The notes under the pieces: model-generated
What the model was told of the DNA's origin: nothing
Database searches by the model: none
What the model saw: the letters and a program-made list of their open reading frames with translations, nothing else
Assembly (NCBI GenBank): GCA_902802755.1
Contig: CADCNH010000007.1
Coordinates: forward strand, 1 to 64,000
Origin: an uncultured Bacteroidota bacterium
GTDB lineage: Bacteria > Bacteroidota > Bacteroidia > Bacteroidales > WCHB1-69
Direction of reading: 5' to 3'
Length of the DNA stretch: 64,000 nt
Part shown: positions 26,692-34,810 of the stretch, in pieces
Layout of the letters: every line of letters starts with the position of its first letter
Numbering within the stretch: position 1 is the first letter of the stretch
Position numbers and translations under genes: made by a program

Positions 26692-27462
26692 ATGAAAAAC
26701 ATTACGTTAATCAGCAACTGGAAATTGCGCGATCCATACGTGGCCATGTTTAAGGGACAATTGTGGAAGGCAATTCCAGACGCCAATATCATAGATATCA
26801 CCCATGCTGTGGATGGCTTTAGTGTGGAACAAACATCCTTTATCCTGAAAAATAGTTATAAATCTTTTCCCGAAGGTACTCTTCATATCATATTGACGGG
26901 TGTTACGTTGTCTCATCAGTCTATGCCTGTAATGGTGGAATATGACCATCATTTTTTCATGGGTGAGGACAATGGCGTGTTTTCGTTGTTGTTTGGTGAT
27001 GATGCTGAAATAAAAACCATGGCTTTGAATCTTCCGGATGAAAACAGCACTGTCCTGGACAAATGTGTTACGATGGCGCAACTTCATTTTGAGGGCAAGC
27101 TGCAAGAACATACGCAAGCGTATGAGAATTTTGTCCGGAAAATACAACTCGGTCCCGATCATGATACGGTCAACAAAATCATTACGGGTCATGTGGCCTA
27201 TATCGATACCAACTGTAATGCAGTTACGGATATTCCAGTGGAAATGTTCAAGAAAGCGGTGAAAAAGGGAAATTTCTCATTGATTTTGTCCTCCATCAAA
27301 CATATCACAGTGACACGTTACCATGATTTTTATGATCCGAAAGAGGAGGATGTGTATATCACAGATAACAGATTGGGTTACATGGAGTTGACATTGAACA
27401 ACAGTCGTATCGCGGTGTTGGCGGATTTGCATATTGGTGATAAAGTCGAAATACGTTATTAG
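26692..27462 (+). CDS. SAM hydrolase/DUF62-family protein, variant active site
   Basis: This 256-residue protein has the DUF62 fold pattern: LRDPYVAMFKG near the N-terminus, NIIDITHAVDGFSVEQTSFIL, FPEGTLHIIL and FFMGEDNGVFSLLF. Characterised members hydrolyse S-adenosylmethionine or add halide. Here the usual N-terminal TDFG is SNWK. The DPGVG-type loop with its Arg is replaced by LTGVTLSHQ. It is therefore a divergent member, and I believe such changes occur across Bacteroidetes homologues. SAM hydrolysis is uncertain. A TAACTTTG box lies upstream at 26646-26653. Confidence 0.75.
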   Translation: MKNITLISNWKLRDPYVAMFKGQLWKAIPDANIIDITHAVDGFSVEQTSFILKNSYKSFPEGTLHIILTGVTLSHQSMPVMVEYDHHFFMGEDNGVFSLLFGDDAEIKTMALNLPDENSTVLDKCVTMAQLHFEGKLQEHTQAYENFVRKIQLGPDHDTVNKIITGHVAYIDTNCNAVTDIPVEMFKKAVKKGNFSLILSSIKHITVTRYHDFYDPKEEDVYITDNRLGYMELTLNNSRIAVLADLHIGDKVEIRY

Positions 27463-27491
27463 AATATTAGCAGAAACAACAGAGTTTAAGC

Positions 27492-29279
27492 ATGAAAAAC
27501 AGACTTGGCGCATCGGCTCTTTACCGTTGCAGGCGGTGGATGAAGCAGAAATTGGGCATACAGGTGACCATTCTGGTGCTGAGTTTCTTTGTGGGTATTT
27601 TTGGTGCCACAGCGGCAATCATCGTCAAGAATCTGATGCATCTGACAGTCTCCTTACTTAACGACACCTTCCCTAACGCACAAGTCAACTATTATTATCT
27701 CGCATTTCCTATTGTGGGCATTGTGCTGACAGTCATATACACACGAAGGGTTATCAAAGACCATATCGGGCACGGGGTTTCCATCGTGTTGAAGTCTATT
27801 TTCAAGAGTGAGGGCAAATTGCGCCGCCATAACATGTATTCCTCAATGGTGGCCAGCACACTGACCGTCGGTTTTGGCGGTTCCGTAGGACTGGAGGCTC
27901 CTATGGTGCTGACAGGTTCCGCCATTGGTTCCAACTTGGCACGGCTCTTCAACCTCAACGCCAAGAGTACCACACTTTTGTTGGCCTGTGGCTCGACAGC
28001 GGCGGTGGCAGCCATCTTCAAAGCCCCCATTATGGCTATCGTTTTTGCCATTGAGGTACTGATGCTCGACTTGACCAGCGCCGCCTTGCTGCCCCTGCTG
28101 ATTTCGGCGGCTACGGGAACAGTGTTGTCCCTGCTGTTTCTGGGGGATACTTTAACCCTTGACATTGCCAGCACCCAGTTCTTTTTCCTCAAGAATATTC
28201 CTTTTTATATCATATTGGGCATATTGACAGGTTTTATCTCCATTTATTTTCTGAGATTGCTGAGATTTATTGAAAAAAGTTTCCAGAAAATCAAATGGAT
28301 ACAGCTGAAAATTTTAATTGGCGGTGTAGTTTTGGGCGCACTGATTCTGTTATTGCCCGTATTGTTTGGTGAAGGCTACGAAAGTATCAATGCCCTTTTA
28401 AGGGGCGATGTGGTGAATCTTTTCGAGCGCTCCCCACTGTTTTTATTGTCACAACGGCATTGGATGTTGATAGTCTTTCTGCTACTCATAATCTTTCTGA
28501 AAGTAATAGCCACTGCGGTAACCACAGCTGCCGGCGGTATCGGCGGTGTGTTTGCCCCTACCCTGTTTGTAGGCGCGTTCACAGGCTATTTAGTAGCGGA
28601 AATCGCCAATTATTACTTAGGCTTCAACCTGCCGCACATCAACTTTGTGCTGGCAGGCATGGCCGGTGTGATGTCCGGCGTGATGCTGGCCCCGCTGACC
28701 TCCATTTTCCTTATCGCTGAAATTTCGGCTGGCTACTCCCTGCTGATACCCTTGATGATCACCTCGCTGATTTCGTATTTGTGTGTGTCCCCTATCGAAA
28801 AATACTCTGTATATACACGTAATTTGGCGGAAAAAGGCCATTTGAAAACACATAACAAGGATAAATTCGCCTTAAAGAAAATCAACTGGAATAAAATCAT
28901 CGATTATAATATCACAACGCTGCCACTGCATAGCACTTTGAGAGAATATACCCAGTATATCGCCAAAAGCAAACGGAATTTGTTTGTGGTATTGGACGAA
29001 AACGACAAATTTGCCGGACTTTTGGTAATGGATGACCACCGGGACATGATTTTCAACCAGGAATTATATGATAAAGTGCTGGTGGATGATTTGATGATAG
29101 AACCCGAGGAATTTATTTACGATACCGACAGTGGGGAGGAAATGTTGGAGAAATTCAACCGTACACAGAATTTCAACATGCCAGTAATAACGCACGAGAG
29201 AGAGTACATCGGCTTCCTTTCCAAGGCCAGGGTGCTGAACCTCTATCGTGATTTTATCGCCGCCGAATCGGAAGACTAA
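27492..29279 (+). CDS. ClC-family chloride channel or H+/Cl- antiporter with CBS domains
   Basis: A 595-residue membrane protein. The ClC selectivity motifs are visible: GSVGLEAP with the gating Glu, and GGIGGVFAPTLFVGA, within about ten hydrophobic segments up to about residue 430. The C-terminus (about 460-590) contains two CBS repeats (ending in DDHRDMIFNQELYDKVL and ITHEREYIGFLSKARVL), which usually sense adenine nucleotides. It follows the DUF62 gene by 29 bases. Whether it is a channel or an exchanger cannot be settled by eye. Confidence 0.92.
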   Translation: MKNRLGASALYRCRRWMKQKLGIQVTILVLSFFVGIFGATAAIIVKNLMHLTVSLLNDTFPNAQVNYYYLAFPIVGIVLTVIYTRRVIKDHIGHGVSIVLKSIFKSEGKLRRHNMYSSMVASTLTVGFGGSVGLEAPMVLTGSAIGSNLARLFNLNAKSTTLLLACGSTAAVAAIFKAPIMAIVFAIEVLMLDLTSAALLPLLISAATGTVLSLLFLGDTLTLDIASTQFFFLKNIPFYIILGILTGFISIYFLRLLRFIEKSFQKIKWIQLKILIGGVVLGALILLLPVLFGEGYESINALLRGDVVNLFERSPLFLLSQRHWMLIVFLLLIIFLKVIATAVTTAAGGIGGVFAPTLFVGAFTGYLVAEIANYYLGFNLPHINFVLAGMAGVMSGVMLAPLTSIFLIAEISAGYSLLIPLMITSLISYLCVSPIEKYSVYTRNLAEKGHLKTHNKDKFALKKINWNKIIDYNITTLPLHSTLREYTQYIAKSKRNLFVVLDENDKFAGLLVMDDHRDMIFNQELYDKVLVDDLMIEPEEFIYDTDSGEEMLEKFNRTQNFNMPVITHEREYIGFLSKARVLNLYRDFIAAESED

Positions 29280-29354
29280 ATAAACTGAAAGTTAATAATC
29301 ATGAATACGTTTAACTCATTTTCATTCTTAATTCTTAACTCATAATTCAAAAAA

Positions 29355-29903
29355 ATGGAAATCATAAAAACTGAAATAGAAGGACTGCTGCTCGTTAAAC
29401 CCGATGTGTATTATGACGAACGAGGCTATTTCTTTGAGAATTACAATGAAAAAAGATTCAGAGAAGCCGGAATCACAGATGTTTTTGTGCAGGACAACCA
29501 GTCTTTTTCTAAAAAAGCCGTGATTCGTGGACTGCATTTCCAGTGCCCACCCTACGCTCAGTCAAAACTGGTGCGGGTAATCAAAGGCCGTGTGCTGGAT
29601 GTGGCAGTGGATATCCGAAAAGGCAGTCCGACATACGGAAAGCACCATGCCGTAGAGTTGAGCGACGACAATTTCATGCAGTTTTATATTCCCACAGGCT
29701 TTGCCCACGGCTTTGTAGCCTTGGAAGATGACACTATTTTCGCATACAAATGCGGGGAGTTCTATAACAAAGCATCAGAAGCATCGATTTTATTCAATGA
29801 TCCGGATTTGAATATCGACTGGAAAACCGATCCGTCGGTAATTTCAGAAAAAGACTTGGTTGGTGTTCGATTCAAAGATTTTATTTCTCCCTTCTCTATA
29901 TGA
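29355..29903 (+). CDS. rfbC: dTDP-4-dehydrorhamnose 3,5-epimerase
   Basis: A double-epimerase for dTDP-rhamnose synthesis, a surface-sugar precursor. It is 182 residues long. Conserved parts are DERGYFFENYNEKRF, VQDNQSFSKKAVIRGLHFQ with the catalytic His, VLDVAVDIRKGSPTYGK and IPTGFAHGFVAL. No other rml genes are adjacent. The stop overlaps the start of the phosphatase gene by four bases (ATGA), so they are coupled. Confidence 0.95.
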   Translation: MEIIKTEIEGLLLVKPDVYYDERGYFFENYNEKRFREAGITDVFVQDNQSFSKKAVIRGLHFQCPPYAQSKLVRVIKGRVLDVAVDIRKGSPTYGKHHAVELSDDNFMQFYIPTGFAHGFVALEDDTIFAYKCGEFYNKASEASILFNDPDLNIDWKTDPSVISEKDLVGVRFKDFISPFSI

Positions 29904-30553
29904 TAAAACTGGTGATTTTTGACTTGGACGGCACGTTGCTCAATTCGCTGGAGGATTTGGCGGATTCCTGCAATTATCTAATGCGGAAATACGGTTTCCC
30001 GGAACATCCGTTGGACAGCTACCGCTATTTTGTGGGCGACGGTATCCATAAATTGGTAGAGCGTATTCTGCCTGAAGACAAGAGGCAGGCGGACTTTGTG
30101 GAGCAAGTTTTTCAGGAAATGGTGGCTTATTATGATGTTCACAAAGAAGACAAGACCATACCGTATGCTGGCATGGTGGAGACATTGGAAACTTTGCAGG
30201 AGCGAGGTGTAATGCTGGCAGTAGCCTCGAATAAAGTGAACAAGGCGATGATGCCACTTATGGAGCATTATTTTCCTACCATTAAATTCACAGCAGTGAT
30301 AGGGCAACGGGAAGGTATTCCTGTGAAACCTCATCCGCAGATTGTATTTGACATTTTGAAGATAGCCGGGGTTGGTGCAGAAGAATCTCTGTATGTGGGA
30401 GATACTGGTGTGGACATGGACACAGCGCATCGTGCGGGCCTGAAAGCGGCAGGTGCATTGTGGGGCTATCGCGACCGTCAGGAACTGACCGAACACCAAG
30501 CGGAATACATTATTGCACAGCCAGATGAGTTGAAAGGATTAATTAGGAATTAA
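29900..30553 (+). CDS. gph: HAD-family phosphoglycolate phosphatase-like enzyme
   Basis: A 217-residue HAD hydrolase. The nucleophile motif FDLDGTLLNS lies at the N-terminus. A helical cap contains LPEDKRQADF, motif II is AVASNK, the motif III Lys lies in GIPVKPHP, and motif IV is YVGDTGVDMDTA. The cap type and GIPVKP fit Gph/PGP enzymes, which clear 2-phosphoglycolate. Other HAD substrates remain possible. It starts within the end of rfbC. Confidence 0.85.
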   Translation: MIKLVIFDLDGTLLNSLEDLADSCNYLMRKYGFPEHPLDSYRYFVGDGIHKLVERILPEDKRQADFVEQVFQEMVAYYDVHKEDKTIPYAGMVETLETLQERGVMLAVASNKVNKAMMPLMEHYFPTIKFTAVIGQREGIPVKPHPQIVFDILKIAGVGAEESLYVGDTGVDMDTAHRAGLKAAGALWGYRDRQELTEHQAEYIIAQPDELKGLIRN

Positions 30554-30605
30554 AAGAAATTTCATTTCCCCTTCTTTAAGATTCGACGAAGGAGCGAAAA
30601 AACTA

Positions 30606-30648
30606 ATTCCCCTTCTTTTAGAAGGGGTGCCCGAAGGGCGGGGTAGTA
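30606..30648. repeat. CCCCTTCT hairpin repeat, copy 1
   Basis: A hairpin with arms CCCCTTCT and AGAAGGGG is followed by GTGCCCGAAGGGC and GGGGTAGT. A decayed half-copy lies about 30 bases upstream. The second copy, nearly identical, is at 51451-51492. It looks like a dispersed intergenic repeat of the REP type. Confidence 0.8.
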
Positions 30649-30688
30649 ATAAAGAAAACAACAACAATAACAAAATAAAAACAACACT

Positions 30689-31921
30689 ATGGAAATTTTA
30701 TCAGACAGAATTTTAGCGATGGGTGAATCAGAAACCTTAGCGATGACTCAGATTGCCCGTGAATTGAAAGAACAAGGCAAAGACATTATCAGTCTCAGCA
30801 TTGGCGAACCCGATTTCAACACACCGGAATGTGTGAAGGAATACGCCAAACAAGCCATTGACGACAATTACACTCACTATCCGCCAGTTCCTGGCTACGC
30901 CGATTTGTTGAAAGCTATCAGTCATAAATTCAAAAGAGATAACAACTTGGATTACGACACCAACCAGATTGTAGTTTCTACTGGTGGCAAGCAGGCTATT
31001 TATCAGGTGGTTATGAGCCTGGTAAACCCTGGTGATGAGGTGATTATCCCCACTCCTTATTGGGTATCATACCGCGAGATCGCCAAGGTTGCCGGTGGCA
31101 AATGTGTATATGTACCTGCCAAATTGGAAAACGACTTCAAAATCACTGCCGAGCAGCTGAGAGAAGCCATCACACCCAAAACAAAGCTCATCATGTTCAG
31201 CAGCCCGTCAAATCCTACAGGCATGTTGTACAGCAAAGACGAGTTGCGCAGCTTGGCTGAGGTGGTGAAAGAACACCCGCAAGTAGTGGTGATGGCCGAC
31301 GAAATTTACGAACACATCAATTTTGTTGGAAAACATGAGAGCATAGCCCAGTTCGATTTTATCAAAGACCAAGTGGTGACCGTGAACGGTGTGGCCAAGG
31401 GATTTGCCATGACTGGCTGGCGTATCGGTTTCATTGGCGCTCCGTTGAAAATTGCCAAGGCTTGCAAGAAACTGCAAGGTCAGGTTACCTCCGCTACATG
31501 CTCTATTGCCCAGCGTGCCACCATCAAAGCCATGGAGATGGATCCGACCACATCCAAGGACATCATTGACATGCGCAACACTTTCAAAGCCCGTCGTGAC
31601 ATGGTATTTGCCTTGCTGAATGAGATTCCAGGCTTCAAGCAGCGTATGCCCCAGGGTGCTTTTTATTTCTTCCCCGATGTGTCAGCTTTGTACGGCAAAA
31701 ACGTGCCCGCCGATTCCCAGTTTGCCGCAACCTACAAGAAAACGGCTATTGAGAACTCAACCGACTTATGCATGTACTTGTTGTATGATGCTAATGTGGC
31801 ATTGGTGCAGGGTTCCGCTTTCGGCGACGACAACTGCATCCGTCTGTCCTACGCCACCTCAGAGGCCAATCTGAAAGAAGCTTGCCGCCGTATCAAAGCC
31901 GCAGTAGAGGCCATGAAATAA
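30689..31921 (+). CDS. aspC: Class I pyridoxal-phosphate aminotransferase (aspartate aminotransferase-like)
   Basis: A 410-residue fold-type I aminotransferase. Conserved parts are SLSIGEPDFNTPE, GKQAIYQVVMSLVNPGDEV, FSSPSNPTGMLYS, VVMADEIYEHI, and VNGVAKGFAMTGWRIGFIGA with the cofactor-binding Lys. RLSYATSEA carries the Arg that binds the substrate carboxylate. This pattern fits the Bacteroidetes and Bacillus-type aspartate aminotransferases. Related enzymes act on other amino acids, so the substrate is probable, not certain. Confidence 0.92.
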   Translation: MEILSDRILAMGESETLAMTQIARELKEQGKDIISLSIGEPDFNTPECVKEYAKQAIDDNYTHYPPVPGYADLLKAISHKFKRDNNLDYDTNQIVVSTGGKQAIYQVVMSLVNPGDEVIIPTPYWVSYREIAKVAGGKCVYVPAKLENDFKITAEQLREAITPKTKLIMFSSPSNPTGMLYSKDELRSLAEVVKEHPQVVVMADEIYEHINFVGKHESIAQFDFIKDQVVTVNGVAKGFAMTGWRIGFIGAPLKIAKACKKLQGQVTSATCSIAQRATIKAMEMDPTTSKDIIDMRNTFKARRDMVFALLNEIPGFKQRMPQGAFYFFPDVSALYGKNVPADSQFAATYKKTAIENSTDLCMYLLYDANVALVQGSAFGDDNCIRLSYATSEANLKEACRRIKAAVEAMK

Positions 31922-31953
31922 AAATGTGTCATGGTTGTCGAGACACAATTATT

Positions 31954-31981
31954 GTAGAGACGTACCACGGTACGTCTCTAC
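31954..31981. repeat. TAGAGACG-type palindrome between convergent genes
   Basis: A perfect inverted repeat, 13-bp arms starting GTAGAGACGTACC with a 2-base centre, followed by a T-run on the plus strand. It separates the convergent aminotransferase and thpR genes and fits a terminator. Confidence 0.8.
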
Positions 31982-32538
31982 TTTTTTAAATAGGCAGTAT
32001 GCAGGGCTTTGTAGATAGGTCCCGTTGGTTGTAGGCGGCTCTGGTAGAGGGTGATTTCGTTAATAGGAATGCTTTGTGAAAATGTTGGTTGGTTTTGTTC
32101 AAAGACCTTCCAGAAGTATTTTTTGCTTTGGGTTTCCTTGATACGCCCTAAAGTGATATGGGGCACAACATTGCCGTGGTTGGGCTCGAAGCCAAGATCC
32201 AAAAGATGTTCTTCCATCTTTTCAAACAACATTTTGTAGGCTTCAAATTCTGAAAAGCCCAGCCATATCACGGAGGGAGCGTATTTACTGCCGAAAATGC
32301 CCAGTTTGTCCATGTTGAGAGTGAAAGCTGAAGTCTGGTTGGCGACCTCGTTCAGCAGTTTTTTCAGTTTGGGGATTTGCTCATCTGGTGTTTGCCCCAG
32401 GAACCGCAAGGTCAAGTGTTGCAGTTGGCTATCTACCCACACAATCTTATCGCCCGACAATTGCCGTTGCAGTTGCCGCATCAAGCTCATATACTGCTCG
32501 TTCAGTTCTATTTTTGTAGCGATAAAGAGGCGTTTCAT
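31978..32538 (-). CDS. thpR: RNA 2',3'-cyclic phosphodiesterase
   Basis: A 2H phosphoesterase of 186 residues that opens 2',3'-cyclic phosphates, historically called 2'-5' RNA ligase. The two catalytic His-x-Thr motifs are present: HLT at 41-43 and HIT at 127-129. MKRLFIATKIEL is a typical start. The frame continues seven codons upstream, but the chosen Met fits the family. The last codons run into the adjacent palindrome. Confidence 0.92.
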   Translation of the reverse strand: MKRLFIATKIELNEQYMSLMRQLQRQLSGDKIVWVDSQLQHLTLRFLGQTPDEQIPKLKKLLNEVANQTSAFTLNMDKLGIFGSKYAPSVIWLGFSEFEAYKMLFEKMEEHLLDLGFEPNHGNVVPHITLGRIKETQSKKYFWKVFEQNQPTFSQSIPINEITLYQSRLQPTGPIYKALHTAYLKK

Positions 32539-32646
32539 GGGGAATGGATTAGAACGCAAAAATAGTGAAAAAAATAATGTGGCAATTGGCTAATATAATC
32601 AGCAAATCTCTTCAGAAAAAAATCCTGCTTATGCCCTTGTTTCCCA

Positions 32647-32678
32647 TGTGTGTAATTGGGGAATTTTTTTTAAATTTG
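32647..32678 (+). promoter_or_regulatory. Probable cyclophilin promoter
   Basis: TGTGTGTAATT (32647-32657), 13 bases, then TAAATTTG (32671-32678). These are the same elements and spacing as the coaX promoter at 18315-18346, and the bases after the box (CA, then TTAAAA) are shared too. Confidence 0.6.
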
Positions 32679-32732
32679 CAAGCTTAAAATAAAACTGCGG
32701 ATTTGCAGTTATAAAGTATATATTATATAGCT

Positions 32733-33467
32733 ATGAAGAAACATAAAGTGCTGATTATCTTATTGTCCGCCTTGCTGATGCTGGGATGCACACAGACCAG
32801 TCAGGCAGATGCCACCAATGCGGGAAGCGACAATCAAGAACAAAAAAATCCGACTAAAAAGAAAAAAAAGACTGAAATGACAAAAGTATTACTGAAAACC
32901 TCCATGGGAGATATCGTCATTGCTTTGTACGACGAAACTCCTCTTCACAAGGAAAATTTCATCAAATTGGTGAACGACAAATACTACGATGGTGTTCTTT
33001 TCCACCGTATTATCCAGAACTTTATGATTCAGACGGGCGACCCAGAGTCCAAGACTGCCAAGCCAGGACAGATGTTAGGCAATGGTGGCCCCGGCTATAC
33101 CATACCCGCAGAGTTTGTGCCGGGCTTGTACCATAAGCGTGGCGCGGTGGCCGCTGCCCGTATGGGCGACAATGTCAACCCCAAGAAAGAATCTTCGGGC
33201 TCACAGTTCTATATTGTGGATGGCAGGGTATTCAATACCAATGAGATAAACCGTGTGATCCAGATGACTGGCAAGACCTACAGCATGGATCAAATTAAGG
33301 ACTACACTTCTATCGGTGGTGCTCCTCATTTGGATGGCGATTATACTGTTTTCGGCGAGGTAGTGTCCGGTATGGAAATCGTGGACAAAATTGCCGCCCA
33401 GAAGAAAGACGGCCGTGATAGACCGGTAGAAGATATTAAGATTATCTCCGCAGAAATCATCAAATAA
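32733..33467 (+). CDS. Cyclophilin-type peptidyl-prolyl isomerase, lipoprotein
   Basis: A 244-residue lipoprotein. The signal peptide has lipobox LMLGC (Cys19), followed by a Lys-rich linker (KNPTKKKKKTE). The cyclophilin domain starts at about residue 50. It shows GDIVIALYDETPLHKENFIKL, GVLFHRIIQNFMIQTGDP, GAVAAAR, SSGSQFYIVDG and YTVFGEVVSGMEIVDKI. It folds or turns over proline peptide bonds outside the cytoplasm. The conserved FHRII and QTGDP residues suggest an active enzyme. Confidence 0.93.
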   Translation: MKKHKVLIILLSALLMLGCTQTSQADATNAGSDNQEQKNPTKKKKKTEMTKVLLKTSMGDIVIALYDETPLHKENFIKLVNDKYYDGVLFHRIIQNFMIQTGDPESKTAKPGQMLGNGGPGYTIPAEFVPGLYHKRGAVAAARMGDNVNPKKESSGSQFYIVDGRVFNTNEINRVIQMTGKTYSMDQIKDYTSIGGAPHLDGDYTVFGEVVSGMEIVDKIAAQKKDGRDRPVEDIKIISAEIIK

Positions 33468-33521
33468 AATAATCGTTTAGTCGTGGAGACGTGAAGACGT
33501 GGAGTAATTTTTTCGTCTTAA

Positions 33522-33568
33522 CGAGCGAGCATAGCGAGCGTCTCCCCGAGCGAATGAAATGAGCGTCT
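33522..33568. repeat. 25-bp-period repeat array upstream of pheS (2 units)
   Basis: Two 22-nt units starting CGAGCGA and ending GAGCGTCT, spaced 25 bases apart. They belong to the same family as the three units at 34697-34768 on the other side of pheS. Both arrays follow a TTTTTTCG run and end near a TTAACG motif. Confidence 0.75.
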
Positions 33569-33614
33569 TCCCGTATTAACGTATCAACAAATAAACAGAT
33601 CAACAATTCAACAA

Positions 33615-34637
33615 ATGAATAATATCGACAAAATAAAATCTGAGCTGGAGCAATTCGGTATCAGTAGCATGGAAACCCTTGAACAATTCCGCCTGAAATT
33701 CTTGGCCAAAAAAAGCGAGTTGCAGGAACTGCTTTCAGAAATCAAAAACGTAGCTCCAGAAGAGCGCAAAAGCTTCGGCCAGCAAGTCAATGAGCTGAAA
33801 CAGAAGGCCCAGCAACTATACGAAGATGCCAAAACGAAGATGGAAATGCAATCCGTCAGCACGGGTAGCCAAATGGATGTAACCCGTCCTTCAACGGCCA
33901 TTTCCGTAGGATCCATGCACCCTATCTCCATCATGATGAATGAAGTTTGCGAGATCTTCGAGAAGATTGGCTTCAGCACCGTTTCCGGTCCCGACGTGGA
34001 AGATGACTGGCATGTGTTCACAGCCTTGAACTTCCCGGAAGAACATCCCGCCCGTGATATGCAGGACACCTTCTTTGTGGAGTTGCACCCCGACATCCTG
34101 CTGCGTACCCACACCTCTTCTTTACAGGTGCGTACCATGGAAAAACAGCAACCTCCCATCCGCGTGATTTGCCCAGGACGTGTGTTCCGTAATGAGGCTA
34201 TCACTTCTCGTGCCCATTGTATCTTCCACCAGGTAGAAGGCTTGTATGTTGCTGAAAATGTGTCTTTCGCAGAGATGAAGCAGACTTTGCTGTATTTTGC
34301 CCAGCAAATGTTCGGCAACGAAACCAAAATCCGTCTGCGCCCTTCTTACTTCCCCTTCACTGAACCGTCAGCAGAAATGGACATTTCCTGCAATATCTGT
34401 GGCGGCAGTGGCTGTGCCTTGTGCAAACATACTGGTTGGGTGGAAATCTTAGGTTGCGGAATGGTGGATCCTAGCGTGCTTGAAAATTGTGGTATCGACA
34501 GCAAAAAATATACAGGCTATGCTTTCGGTCTGGGTATCGAAAGAATGACCATGCTGAAATACAGAACCAACGACATCAGACTGTATTTTGAGAATGACGT
34601 CCGCTTCCTGCGCCAGTTCAAAGCCGCCGGAAATTAG
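33615..34637 (+). CDS. pheS: Phenylalanyl-tRNA synthetase alpha subunit
   Basis: The catalytic alpha subunit that charges tRNA-Phe, 340 residues. An N-terminal coiled coil (about 1-85) precedes the class II core. Core motifs are HPISIMMNEVCEIFEKIGF, EHPARDMQDTFFVE, LLRTHTSS, PGRVFRNEAITSRAHCIFHQ and FGLGIERMTMLKY. A Cys-rich insert (CNICGGSGCALCKHTGW) is seen in a subset of bacterial PheS proteins and may bind zinc. pheT is not adjacent. Both flanks carry arrays of the same 25-bp-period repeat. Confidence 0.97.
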   Translation: MNNIDKIKSELEQFGISSMETLEQFRLKFLAKKSELQELLSEIKNVAPEERKSFGQQVNELKQKAQQLYEDAKTKMEMQSVSTGSQMDVTRPSTAISVGSMHPISIMMNEVCEIFEKIGFSTVSGPDVEDDWHVFTALNFPEEHPARDMQDTFFVELHPDILLRTHTSSLQVRTMEKQQPPIRVICPGRVFRNEAITSRAHCIFHQVEGLYVAENVSFAEMKQTLLYFAQQMFGNETKIRLRPSYFPFTEPSAEMDISCNICGGSGCALCKHTGWVEILGCGMVDPSVLENCGIDSKKYTGYAFGLGIERMTMLKYRTNDIRLYFENDVRFLRQFKAAGN

Positions 34638-34655
34638 ACGGGAAGGCGGAAAGAC

Positions 34656-34670
34656 ATGCACTGCGTGCAT
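34656..34670. repeat. Short palindrome after pheS
   Basis: ATGCAC and GTGCAT pair around TGC, 19 bases past the pheS stop and before the 25-bp-period array. It shares its GCACTGC core with the palindrome at 18276. There is no clear T-run. Confidence 0.45.
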
Positions 34671-34696
34671 TCGTGAAGACGGAAAGAAGATTTTTT

Positions 34697-34768
34697 CGAG
34701 TGAACGTAGTGAACGTCTTGTCGAGCGAGCAAAGCGAGCAACTTCTCAAGCGAACGTAGTGAGTGACT
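34697..34768. repeat. 25-bp-period repeat array downstream of pheS (3 units)
   Basis: Three 22-nt units starting at 34697, 34722 and 34747. They match the upstream array at most positions. The period is not a multiple of three and stops occur in all useful frames, so it is non-coding. Confidence 0.75.
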
Positions 34769-34810
34769 CCACGTTTTAACGCATAATCAAAACAATTAAA
34801 AACATAAACA

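Noticed and set aside
33522-34768. CRISPR array interpretation of the pheS-flanking repeats
   Set aside because: Units are contiguous at a 25-base period with 3-base spacers, so there are no unique spacers of CRISPR size and no cas genes.
34588-34779. Frame across the pheS downstream array (SSERSERLVERAKRA-like)
   Set aside because: It is a by-product of the 25-bp repeat. The period is not a multiple of three, so no stable peptide repeat is encoded.
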